Shown piece by piece: positions 12,316 through 20,296 of a DNA stretch of 60,370 nt. The notes under the pieces are model-generated. The model did not search any database and was not told the origin of the DNA. It saw nothing but the letters and a program-made list of their open reading frames with translations. Source of the DNA: Streptomyces sp. MH60 (lineage in GTDB: Bacteria; Actinomycetota; Actinomycetes; Streptomycetales; Streptomycetaceae); NCBI RefSeq assembly GCF_002939385.1, contig NZ_MULI01000044.1:1-60370 (forward strand), given 5' to 3'. The position numbers and the translations under genes are program-made. Position 1 is the stretch's first letter, and each line of letters begins with the position of its first letter.

Positions 12316-13553
12316 TCACCGTGGTCGGGGCGGGAGCCTCCGCCGGTGCGGCTCCCGCCGGGGACGTCGCCGCGGGTGCGGAGCTGGTCGTCGGGGGACG
12401 GCGGCACCTGGACTCGGTACGGCTGCCGGAGGGGGCCCGGACGGTCGTCCTCGGTGCGCTGGCGCCCGCCCTGGACACGGTCGCGGAGTACGTCGCCGAG
12501 GAGCGGCCGGTGACCGTGCTGGCCTCCGGTGATCCGGGGTTCTTCGGGATCGTGCGGGCGCTGGCCGAGCGGTTCGGTCCGGAGCGGCTGGACGTGCGGC
12601 CCGGGGTCTCCTCGGTCGCCGCGGCCTTCGCGCGGGCCGGGCTGCCGTGGGACGACGCCGTGGTGGCGAGCGCGCACGGGCGGGACCTGCGGACGGCCGT
12701 GCACCTGTGCCGGGCCCACCCGAAGGTCGCCGTGCTGACGGGCCCCGGAGCCGGTCCTGCGGAGCTGGGGGCCGCGCTGGGGTCCGACGGGCGGGTGTTC
12801 GTCGTCGCCTCCGCGCTGGGCTCGGCCGGGGAGCGCGTGGAGCGGATGACGCCCGCCGAGGCCGCCGCCCGGGACTGGGGGACGGCGGTCAGCGTGGTGC
12901 TGTGCCTGGACGAGGCGCGGGCGCTGGGGCCGCTGCGGGCGGTCGCGGGGCCGCGCCCCGGGCCCGCCGGGTGGGCGTTGGACGAGGACGCGTTCGCGCA
13001 CCGGGACTCGATGATCACCAAGTTCGAGGTGCGGGCGCTGGCGCTGGCCCGCCTCGGGCCGCGCCCCGGCGACCTGGTGTGGGACGTCGGCGCGGGCTCC
13101 GGGTCCGTGGCCGTGGAGTGCGCGCGGCTGGGCGCCGCCGTCACCGCCGTCGAGAGGACGCCGGACGGTGTCGGGCGGGTCCGCGCCAACGCCGCCGCGC
13201 ACGGTGTCGACGTGCGGGTGGTGCACGGGGCGGCGCCCGCGGTGCTGGCCGGCCTGGACGAGGACCCGGACGCGGTGTTCGTGGGCGGTGGCGGGCGCGA
13301 ACTGCCCGCGATCGTCGCCGAGTGCGCGCGTCGGGCCCGGCGCGCCGTGGTCGTCGCGATGGCCGCGCTGGACCGGGTGCCGGCGGCCCGTCGGGCGCTG
13401 CTCGACGCCGGTCTCGACTGCGACGGGGTGCTGCTGCAGTCCTCGCGGCTCGCGCCGCTGCCGGGGGACGTGACCCGGCTCGCGGCCACCAATCCCGTCT
13501 TCCTGCTGTGGGGCGTGAGGCCGCACAGCCGTACCGAAGGAGTTGCCCCTTGA
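12312..13553 (+). CDS. cobL: Precorrin-6Y C5,15-methyltransferase (decarboxylating) CobL (CbiE-CbiT fusion)
   Basis: A bifunctional enzyme (413 aa) that methylates C-5 and C-15 and decarboxylates the acetate on ring C of precorrin-6B. The N-terminal CbiE-like domain has VLASGDPGFFGIVRAL and RPGVSSVAAAFAR. The C-terminal CbiT-like Rossmann methylase starts around residue 234 with DSMITKFEVRALAL and has the SAM loop WDVGAGSGSVAVECAR. The GTG start overlaps the cobM stop. The stop overlaps the TTG of the next gene. Length and domain order are those of CobL. Confidence 0.95.
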   Translation: MITVVGAGASAGAAPAGDVAAGAELVVGGRRHLDSVRLPEGARTVVLGALAPALDTVAEYVAEERPVTVLASGDPGFFGIVRALAERFGPERLDVRPGVSSVAAAFARAGLPWDDAVVASAHGRDLRTAVHLCRAHPKVAVLTGPGAGPAELGAALGSDGRVFVVASALGSAGERVERMTPAEAAARDWGTAVSVVLCLDEARALGPLRAVAGPRPGPAGWALDEDAFAHRDSMITKFEVRALALARLGPRPGDLVWDVGAGSGSVAVECARLGAAVTAVERTPDGVGRVRANAAAHGVDVRVVHGAAPAVLAGLDEDPDAVFVGGGGRELPAIVAECARRARRAVVVAMAALDRVPAARRALLDAGLDCDGVLLQSSRLAPLPGDVTRLAATNPVFLLWGVRPHSRTEGVAP

Positions 13554-15310
13554 TCGGGCTCATTTCCGCCACGGCGGCGGGAGCGGCGGCGCGGGACCGG
13601 CTGGCCGCGGCGTGGCCGGAGCGCACGCGCGTGTACGAGGGTCCCGTCGCGGACGCCGTACGGACCGCGTTCGCCGAGTGCGAGCGGCTGGTGTGCTTCC
13701 TGGCCACGGGGGCCGTGGTCCGGCTCGTGGCGCCGCTGCTGGACGACAAGCGGACCGACCCGGGTGTGGTGTGCGTCGACGAGGGCGGGCGGTTCGCCGT
13801 GTCGCTGGTCGGCGGGCACGGGGGCGGCGCGAACGAACTGGCCCGCGCGGTCGGCGAGGTGCTGGGCGCGGAGCCGGTGGTGACGACGGCGACCGACGCG
13901 GTCGGGCTGGCCGGTCTGGACACGCTCGGGCTGCCCGTCGAGGGCGATGTCGCCGGGGTGTCGCGGGCGCTGCTGGACGGCGAGCCGGTGGCGCTGCGCG
14001 CGGAGGTGGCCTGGCCGCTGCCGCCGCTCCCGGTCGCGGCCGACGGGGCGTACACGGTCCGGGTGACGGACCGTGCGGTGGAGCCGTCCGAGCGCGAGGT
14101 CGTCCTGCGTCCGCCGTCCCTGGTCGTCGGCGTCGGCGCGTCCAGGGGGGCGCCGGTGGACGAGGTGCTCGGCCTGGTGGAGGCCGCGCTGCGCGAGGCG
14201 GGGCTGTCGGCCGCGTCGGTGGCCGAGCTGGCCACCGTGGACGCCAAGGCGGAGGAGCCCGGGATCGTCGGGGCCGCCGGACGGCTGGGCGTGCCCCTGG
14301 TGACGTACCCGGCCGACGCGTTGGCGGGCGTCGAGGTGCCCAACCCCTCCGACGCCCCGCTCGCGGCCGTGGGCACCCCGTCGGTCGCGGAGGCGGCGGC
14401 GCTGGTGCGCGGGGGCGAACTCCTCGTGCCCAAGCGGAAGTCGGCGGCGGTGCCCGCGATGGCGACCTGTGCGGTGGTACGGCGGCCGGGGCGCGGGCGG
14501 CTCGCGGTGGTCGGGCTCGGGCCCGGCGCCCGGGACCTGGTGACGCCGCGGGCACGGGCGGAGCTGCGGCGGGCGTCGGTGCTGGTCGGGCTCGACCAGT
14601 ACGTCGACCAGGTCCGCGATCTGCTGCCGCCGGGCACCCGGGTGCTGGAGTCGGGGCTCGGCGCGGAGGAGGAGCGGGCCCGGACGGCGGTCGAGGAGGC
14701 GCGGCGCGGGCACGCCGTCGCGCTGATCGGCAGCGGGGACGCCGGGGTGTACGCCATGGCCTCGCCCGCGCTGGCCGAGGCGAGCGACGACATCGACGTG
14801 GTCGGGGTGCCGGGCGTGACGGCGGCGCTGGCGGCCGGGGCGATCCTGGGCGCGCCGCTCGGCCACGACCACGTGTCCATCAGCCTGTCCGACCTGCACA
14901 CGCCGTGGGAGGTCATCGAGCGCCGGGTGCGCGCGGCGGCCGAGGCGGACCTCGTCGTGACGTTCTACAACCCGCGCAGCCGGGGCCGCGACTGGCAGCT
15001 GCCCAAGGCGCTGGCGATCCTCGCGGAGCACCGGGAGCCGGCGACTCCGGTGGGCGTCGTGCGCAACGCGTCGCGCGCCGACGAGTCGAGCCGCCTGTCC
15101 ACGCTCGCCGCGCTCGACCCGGCGACCGTCGACATGATGACCGTCGTGACGGTGGGCAACACCGCGACCCGGGAGATCGCCGGGCGCATGGTGACGCCGC
15201 GCGGCTACCGCTGGCAGGAGGACCCGGCGACCCGCCGCTCCCCCGCCGATGGCTCCCGGACCGCCGGGTCCGGGACGTCCGAATCCGAGACACCCGAGGA
15301 GAACCTGTGA
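13550..15310 (+). CDS. CbiG-CobJ fusion: cobalt-precorrin-5A hydrolase / precorrin-3B C17-methyltransferase
   Basis: This is a two-domain corrin ring-contraction enzyme of 586 aa. Residues about 1-310 match CbiG, which opens the delta-lactone: LIGLISATAAGAAARDRL, SLVGGHGGGANELAR and a C-terminal TVDAKAEEPGIVGAA block. Residues about 325-565 are CobJ/CbiH, a SAM methylase for C-17: VVGLGPGARDLVTPRA, ALIGSGDAGVYAMAS, VTFYNPRSRGRDWQL. A Ser/Thr/Glu-rich tail follows. The TTG start at 13550 is chosen for a GAAGGAG ribosome site and overlap with the cobL stop (TTGA). CbiG belongs to the anaerobic route, yet it sits here with CobN. Confidence 0.92.
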   Translation: MIGLISATAAGAAARDRLAAAWPERTRVYEGPVADAVRTAFAECERLVCFLATGAVVRLVAPLLDDKRTDPGVVCVDEGGRFAVSLVGGHGGGANELARAVGEVLGAEPVVTTATDAVGLAGLDTLGLPVEGDVAGVSRALLDGEPVALRAEVAWPLPPLPVAADGAYTVRVTDRAVEPSEREVVLRPPSLVVGVGASRGAPVDEVLGLVEAALREAGLSAASVAELATVDAKAEEPGIVGAAGRLGVPLVTYPADALAGVEVPNPSDAPLAAVGTPSVAEAAALVRGGELLVPKRKSAAVPAMATCAVVRRPGRGRLAVVGLGPGARDLVTPRARAELRRASVLVGLDQYVDQVRDLLPPGTRVLESGLGAEEERARTAVEEARRGHAVALIGSGDAGVYAMASPALAEASDDIDVVGVPGVTAALAAGAILGAPLGHDHVSISLSDLHTPWEVIERRVRAAAEADLVVTFYNPRSRGRDWQLPKALAILAEHREPATPVGVVRNASRADESSRLSTLAALDPATVDMMTVVTVGNTATREIAGRMVTPRGYRWQEDPATRRSPADGSRTAGSGTSESETPEENL

Positions 15311-16224
15311 CGACCCCGCCCGCCCTGCTCATCGCCGGACACGGCACCCGGGACGAGGCCGGAGCCGAGGCGTTCCGCGACTTCGTGCGCGAGCTGGGCC
15401 GACGCCACCCCGAGCTGCCCGTCGCGGGCGGCTTCATCGAACTGTCCCCGCCGCCGCTGGGCGACGCGGTGACGGAGCTGGTGGAGCGCGGGGTGCGCCG
15501 GTTCGCCGCCGTGCCCCTGATGCTGGTGTCCGCCGGCCACGCCAAGGGCGACATCCCGGCGGCACTGTCCCGTGAGAAGGAGCGCCACCCCGGCATCTCC
15601 TACACCTACGGGCGCCCGTTGGGCCCGCACCCCGCGCTGCTGCGGGTGCTGGAGCGGCGCCTCGCGGAGGCGGTCGACCCGTCCTGGGACCCGTCCGAGG
15701 TGACCGTGCTGCTGGTCGGGCGCGGCTCGACGGACCCCGACGCCAACGCCGAGGTGTTCAAGGCGGCGCGGCTGCTGTGGGAGGGGCGCGGTTACGCGGC
15801 CGTGGAGACGGCGTTCGTGTCGCTGGCGGCGCCGGACGTGCCGGGCGGCCTGGACCGGTGCGTGCGGCTGGGGGCGCGGCGGGTCGTCGTGCTGCCGTAC
15901 TTCCTGTTCACCGGCATCCTCCCGGACCGGGTCCGGCACCAGACCGAGGAGTGGGCCGCCGCGCACCAGGAGACCGAGGTGCGGTCGGCGGACGTGATCG
16001 GTCCGGAGCCGGAGCTGCTGGATCTGGTGTGGGAGCGGTACGAGGAGGCGGTCAAGGGCGACCTGCGGATGAACTGCGACAGCTGCGTGTACCGGATCGC
16101 GCTGCCGGGGTTCGAGGACAAGGTGGGACTGCCGCAGCAGCCGCACTTCCACCCCGACGACGACGGCGACCACCACCACGGGCACCATCACGGGCATGGA
16201 CACGCGCACTCCCATGCTCACTGA
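15307..16224 (+). CDS. cbiX: CbiX-type sirohydrochlorin cobaltochelatase with Cys motif and His-rich tail
   Basis: A class II chelatase (305 aa) that inserts Co2+ (possibly Fe2+ or Ni2+) into sirohydrochlorin. Two duplicated CbiX domains are visible: LLIAGHGTRDEAGAEAF (His at about residue 11 in the active site) and, in the second half, LLVGRGSTDPDANAEVF. Near the C-terminus an MNCDSC motif (about residue 254) resembles the MXCXXC iron-sulfur site of long CbiX proteins. The last about 25 residues are rich in His, with HHHGHHHGHGHAHSHAH, a likely metal store. The GTG start overlaps the cbiG/cobJ stop. The end overlaps cobC by 29 bp, so the His tail is coded in the overlap. Confidence 0.92.
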   Translation: MTTPPALLIAGHGTRDEAGAEAFRDFVRELGRRHPELPVAGGFIELSPPPLGDAVTELVERGVRRFAAVPLMLVSAGHAKGDIPAALSREKERHPGISYTYGRPLGPHPALLRVLERRLAEAVDPSWDPSEVTVLLVGRGSTDPDANAEVFKAARLLWEGRGYAAVETAFVSLAAPDVPGGLDRCVRLGARRVVVLPYFLFTGILPDRVRHQTEEWAAAHQETEVRSADVIGPEPELLDLVWERYEEAVKGDLRMNCDSCVYRIALPGFEDKVGLPQQPHFHPDDDGDHHHGHHHGHGHAHSHAH

Positions 16225-17284
16225 GGCCCAGGGGCCCGATCTGCGCCATCACGGGGACGCCGAGGTGCGCGACGAGGGTTCGGCGCTGGTGGACCTCGCG
16301 GTGAACGTCCGCGCGGACACTCCCCCGGCCTGGCTGCGTGAGCACGTCGCCGCCTCGCTCGGCTCGCTCGCCGCCTACCCGGACGGGCGGGCCGCGCGGG
16401 CGGCGGTGGCCGCGCGGCACGGGCTGCCGGTGGAGCGGGTGCTGCTGACGGCGGGGGCGGCGGAGGCGTTCGTGCTGCTGGCGCGGGCACTGAAGGTGCG
16501 CCGGCCGGTCGTGGTGCACCCGCAGTTCACCGAGCCCGAGGCGGCGCTGCGGGACGCGGGGCACACGGTCGGCCGGGTGCTGCTGCGGGCGGCGGACGGC
16601 TTCCGCCTCGACCCTGCCGGCGTCCCCGAGGACGCCGACCTGGTGGTGGTAGGCAACCCGACGAACCCCACCTCGGTGCTGCACCCGGCGGGCGTGCTCG
16701 CGTCGCTGGCCCGGCCCGGTCGGACGCTGGTCGTGGACGAGGCGTTCATGGACGCGGTGCCGGGCGAACGGGAGGTGCTGGCCGGGCGGACGGACGTACC
16801 CGGTCTGGTCGTCCTGCGCAGCCTCACCAAGACCTGGGGGCTGGCGGGACTGCGCATCGGATACGTCCTGGCCGAACCGGAGACGATCACCGACCTGGAG
16901 CGCGCGCAGCCCCTGTGGCCGGTGTCCACGCCCGCGCTGGCGGCGGCCGAGGTGTGCGTGGCGCCGCGGGCACTGGCGGAGGCCGCCCACGCCGCCCACC
17001 GCGTCGCCGCCGACCGGGACCGTCTCGTCGCCGGGCTGGCGCAGTTCGCCGGTGCCGGGGTGCGGGTCGTCGGTCCGGCCGAGGGTCCCTTCGTCCTGGT
17101 CGGCGTCCCGGAGGCGGCCGCCGTACGGCACCGGTTGCGCGGCCTGGGGTACGCGGTCCGGCGCGGGGACACCTTCCCGGGGCTGGGCGAGGGGTGGCTG
17201 CGCCTGGCGGTACGGGACCGGACGACGACGGACGGCTTCCTGCACGCCCTGGAACGCGCACTGGCGACACCGAACCCCTCCTGA
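16196..17284 (+). CDS. cobC: CobC-like threonine-phosphate decarboxylase / Rv2231c-family PLP aminotransferase-fold enzyme
   Basis: A fold-type I PLP enzyme (362 aa) expected to make (R)-1-amino-2-propanol phosphate for the nucleotide loop arm. Visible motifs are NPTNPTSVLHP, LVVDEAFMD (PLP-ring Asp) and LRSLTKTWGLAGLRIGY, which holds the Schiff-base Lys. ATG at 16196 lies inside the His tail of cbiX; a second ATG at 16214 is also possible. As last gene of the cob run its function fits the CobD step. Histidinol-phosphate aminotransferase is the main alternative family, less likely in this context. Confidence 0.85.
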   Translation: MDTRTPMLTEAQGPDLRHHGDAEVRDEGSALVDLAVNVRADTPPAWLREHVAASLGSLAAYPDGRAARAAVAARHGLPVERVLLTAGAAEAFVLLARALKVRRPVVVHPQFTEPEAALRDAGHTVGRVLLRAADGFRLDPAGVPEDADLVVVGNPTNPTSVLHPAGVLASLARPGRTLVVDEAFMDAVPGEREVLAGRTDVPGLVVLRSLTKTWGLAGLRIGYVLAEPETITDLERAQPLWPVSTPALAAAEVCVAPRALAEAAHAAHRVAADRDRLVAGLAQFAGAGVRVVGPAEGPFVLVGVPEAAAVRHRLRGLGYAVRRGDTFPGLGEGWLRLAVRDRTTTDGFLHALERALATPNPS

Positions 17285-17369
17285 GCCCACCCCCCCGACC
17301 GGCCCCCGCACCGCCGTCCCCGTCTGCCCGGCCCTTCACGTCAGCCCCGCCCGGCCGGGCCCCTCGCCG

Positions 17370-18314
17370 TCAGCCGTGCCTGCGCCTGGCCAGGAGCAGT
17401 GCGCCGCCGCCTGCCAGGACCAGGGCCGCGGCGCCGGCCGCGATGTACGGGGTCGCGGAGCTGCCGCCGGTCTCGGCCAGGTCCGCCTCGGCGCGGGCGC
17501 CCTGGGGCTTCACGTCCGCGGCGGGGTCGGCGTCCTGCTCGGCCGGGGGTTCCTCGGCCTTCGCCGGGGGCTGCCCGGCCTCGTGCGTCGGGGCGGACGG
17601 GGACTCGCAGGTCGCCTCGGCCAGGGTGACGGTGCCGTCGACCTCGGCGACGTTCAGGTCGAGGGGGTTGACGGAGACCTTGAGTTCGAGCGCGGTGGCG
17701 GCGGCCGTGCGGGAGGTGGTCTCCTCCTTCGAGAGGTCGAGCCGGACCTCGCCGACGCCGGGCACCTTCACGTCCGTCGTCCCGCCGGTGGTGAGCGTGA
17801 CCTTCTTGCCGAGGACGGTCACCGGACCCAGCAGGTTGGCGTCGGCGACCGGCTTCTTCCCGGCCTCGCAGGTCGCCGTGGAGGTGACCTCCTGGACCTC
17901 GATCACCGACAGCAGCGGCAGGCCGGGGACGTGCAGCCGGGCGCGGGCCAGCGTGGTGGAGCCCTCGCTCCCGCCGGCGTTCGCGGTCGCCTTCGCCTCG
18001 GCGACGTCGGCGCGCAGGACGCTGAAGGGCTTGCCGCCGTCGACGCCGTCCAGCCGGGCGGTGAGCGCGGTCTTCTCGGCGTTCCCGGGGGCCCGCACCT
18101 CGTTGAGGGTGACCGCGAGCGGGACGTTCACGGTCTTGTTGAGCAGGGAGACGTCGAGCCCGGTGCGCAGCACGGTGGCGCTCGCGCGGCCGTGGTCGCC
18201 GGTCGCGTGGGCGGATCCCGCGCCGGCCAGGGTCGCGGGGCCCGCGGCCAGGGCGGTGGCCGCCGCGACGGTGGCGAGACGGCGTGCGGGCATGCGGAAG
18301 GTGTTGCCGTTCAA
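17370..18314 (-). CDS. Secreted, sortase-anchored surface protein with LAETG signal (SCO1860-like)
   Basis: A cell-wall protein of about 314 aa. The N-terminus has a basic start (MPARR) and an Ala-rich hydrophobic signal peptide ending near AGSAHA. The mature part contains two similar beta-rich segments, each with a single Cys in a T(A/C)-C context (ATCEAGKK and ATCESPSA). A Pro/Glu/Ala-rich spacer follows, then LAETGGSS, a hydrophobic helix and the basic tail ARRRHG, the three parts of a class E sortase (LAXTG) signal. Start is uncertain: TTG 18314 has a GGGGG-type ribosome site, and ATG 18356 and ATG 18293 are alternatives. Function beyond surface display is unknown. Confidence 0.82.
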   Translation of the reverse strand: MNGNTFRMPARRLATVAAATALAAGPATLAGAGSAHATGDHGRASATVLRTGLDVSLLNKTVNVPLAVTLNEVRAPGNAEKTALTARLDGVDGGKPFSVLRADVAEAKATANAGGSEGSTTLARARLHVPGLPLLSVIEVQEVTSTATCEAGKKPVADANLLGPVTVLGKKVTLTTGGTTDVKVPGVGEVRLDLSKEETTSRTAAATALELKVSVNPLDLNVAEVDGTVTLAEATCESPSAPTHEAGQPPAKAEEPPAEQDADPAADVKPQGARAEADLAETGGSSATPYIAAGAAALVLAGGGALLLARRRHG

Positions 18315-18511
18315 GGTGGTGGGACCCCCAGTGAGACATGCGTACGGGGCACGCATGAGCGATGTGCTTGGGACCCGGACAGAATGTCCCCGCGTCCACC
18401 GAACCGTCAGCGAACTCAGGGCACTTCACCCCTTCGTGGGGTATTGGCGAACCCTTTCGAATCTTCCCCGCATCTTCCCGCACGGGTGTTCCCCGGCGTC
18501 ACTCCCGTCGG

Positions 18512-19603
18512 CTAACCGACGACCCGCCCGTTGAGCACCACCCGGCGCGGAGTGGTGAGCACGCGCACGTCCGCGCGCGGGTCCTGCTCGTACACCACCA
18601 GGTCCGCCGGTGCGCCCTCCTCCAGGCCCGGACGGCCGAGCCAGCGCCGGGCGGCCCAGGTCGTCGCGGCGAGGGCCTCGACGGGCGGGATGCCCGCGGT
18701 GACCAGCTCCGCGACCTCGGCCCCGGCCAGCCCGTGGGCGAGGGCACCGCCCGCGTCGGTGCCCACGAAGACCGGGATCCCGGCGTCGTAGGCGTTGCGC
18801 ACGGTGTCGTAGCGGCGTTCGTGGAGCCGGCGCATATGGGCCGACCAGCGCGGGAACCGGGTCTCGCCGCCGTCGGCCAGCGCGGGGAAGGTGGCGATGT
18901 TGACGAGGGTGGGCACGATGGCGACGCCCCGCTCGGCGAAGAGGGGGATCGTGTCGTCCGTGAGCCCCGTGGCGTGCTCGACGCAGTCGATGCCGGCCTC
19001 GACCAGGTCGCGCAGGGAGTCCTCGGCGAAGCAGTGCGCGGTGACGCGGGCGCCCAGGCGGTGCGCCTCCGCGATGGCCGCCTCGACGGCGCCGCGCGGC
19101 CAGCAGGCCGACAGGTCGCCGAGGTCGCGGTCGATCCAGTCGCCGACCAGCTTCACCCAGCCGTCGCCGCGCCGGGCCTCCTGGGCGACGTGGGCGACGA
19201 GGTCCTCGGGCTCGACCTCCCAGGCGTAGTTGCGGATGTAACGGCGGGTGCGGGCGATGTGCCGGCCCGCCCGGATGATCTTCGGGAGGTCCTCGCGGTC
19301 GTCGATCCAGCGGGTGTCGGAGGGCGAGCCCGCGTCGCGGACGAGGAGGGTGCCCGCCTCGCGGTCGGTCAGCGCCTGCTTCTCCGCGACGTCCGCGGGG
19401 ACCGCCCCGTGCTGGTCCAGGCCGACGTGGCAGTGCGCGTCGACCAGGCCGGGCAGCGCCCAGCCCTCGACGGTGCGGACGTCGGCCGCGCCGGCGGGGC
19501 GGTCGTACGAGATACGGCCGTCGACCACCCACACGTCGTCCCGGACCTCCTCCGGTCCGACGAGCACCCGACCCTTCACGTGCAGCACCGCGCGATCGCT
19601 CAT
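18512..19603 (-). CDS. Metal-dependent amidohydrolase
   Basis: A 363-aa member of the amidohydrolase superfamily (imidazolonepropionase/prolidase-like), a cytoplasmic hydrolase of C-N or related bonds. The metal ligands are visible: PGLVDAHCHVGLD (HxH), ARVTAHCFAED, GIDCVEHATGL and FVGTDAGGALAHG (Asp). The C-terminal small beta domain has ADLVVYEQDP. ATG at 19603 starts just before the N-terminal beta domain; longer starts add only Arg/Pro-rich sequence. Neighbours give no clear substrate. Confidence 0.85.
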   Translation of the reverse strand: MSDRAVLHVKGRVLVGPEEVRDDVWVVDGRISYDRPAGAADVRTVEGWALPGLVDAHCHVGLDQHGAVPADVAEKQALTDREAGTLLVRDAGSPSDTRWIDDREDLPKIIRAGRHIARTRRYIRNYAWEVEPEDLVAHVAQEARRGDGWVKLVGDWIDRDLGDLSACWPRGAVEAAIAEAHRLGARVTAHCFAEDSLRDLVEAGIDCVEHATGLTDDTIPLFAERGVAIVPTLVNIATFPALADGGETRFPRWSAHMRRLHERRYDTVRNAYDAGIPVFVGTDAGGALAHGLAGAEVAELVTAGIPPVEALAATTWAARRWLGRPGLEEGAPADLVVYEQDPRADVRVLTTPRRVVLNGRVVG

Positions 19604-19646
19604 GCCCCGCACCCTAGACGGTGCCCGCACGCCCGTCCGGGGCCGG

Positions 19647-20012
19647 TCACCGGCGCCCGCCGCGCGCTGCCGCACGGGTGCGCAGCTCGGTCGCGTACCC
19701 GGCCCCGACGGCGCTCGCGACGGCCGTCAGGGCCAGGACGGCGGTGGCGGGATTGACGTAGCCGGGGACGTCGTCGCTGGTGTACTCGCCGCCGTCGGTG
19801 GTCTCGCAGACGAAACCCAGGGGCAGGAAGGAGACCGACTGGTCGATGACGTGGAGGGCGCGCTCCTCGTACCCGGGCATGCGGCAGGGCGGCGCCGGTG
19901 CGGAGCCCGCGCCGCCGTCGGACGCCATGACGGCGCCGGTCACGTGGAGCAGCCCCCAGGCGTACGCCGCGACGGCGGCCGCACCGGCGAACGCTGCGAG
20001 GGCGTGCAGCAC
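19647..20012 (-). CDS. Small membrane protein of unknown function; 5' part probably in another frame
   Basis: As one open frame this is 121 aa from GTG 20012. It has a hydrophobic N-terminal segment (LAAFAGAAAVAAYAWGLLHV), a periplasmic-like loop with two Cys and YEERALHVIDQSVSFLP, and a second hydrophobic segment near the C-terminus. Strong coding bias continues upstream in a different frame from GTG 20118, giving another hydrophobic segment, and changes frame around 20030. The real gene may therefore be 19647-20118 with a frameshift (see findings). No family recognised. Confidence 0.55.
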   Translation of the reverse strand: MLHALAAFAGAAAVAAYAWGLLHVTGAVMASDGGAGSAPAPPCRMPGYEERALHVIDQSVSFLPLGFVCETTDGGEYTSDDVPGYVNPATAVLALTAVASAVGAGYATELRTRAAARGGRR

Positions 20013-20296
20013 CGGACCCGCGGGCGCGACGGGCGGCGAGGACGCTCGCGCCGTGGCCGGTCAGCCCGACGGCCGACACCACGGCGACCACGACGACCAG
20101 CAGGAGTACGAGGAACACGGGGCCAGTCCATCAGGCCGGTGACCGCTTCGGCTGTGACGGAAGCCATGATTCCGGGCGTGGGGGTGTCGCAACGGAACCC
20201 CTCCGGCGCGAGTGCCGGCGGACGCCGTGGTTACTCTCGACTCCGTACGCCGCGTACCCGCGCCGCGCACCCGCCGTTACCGAAGAGAGCACCGCC

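Noticed and set aside
12152..15031. A long minus-strand open frame opposite cobM, cobL and cbiG/cobJ
   Set aside because: Same reason: it mirrors conserved genes and shows no domain or realistic composition.
16150..16224. His codon repeats at the end of cbiX as a simple-sequence repeat
   Set aside because: The codons vary between CAC and CAT and the reading frame is that of a known CbiX tail, so this is protein-level selection and not a DNA repeat.
20131..20296. A small gene on either strand between the membrane protein and the aminotransferase
   Set aside because: No frame here shows the strong third-position G/C bias seen in real genes, and no ribosome site fits.
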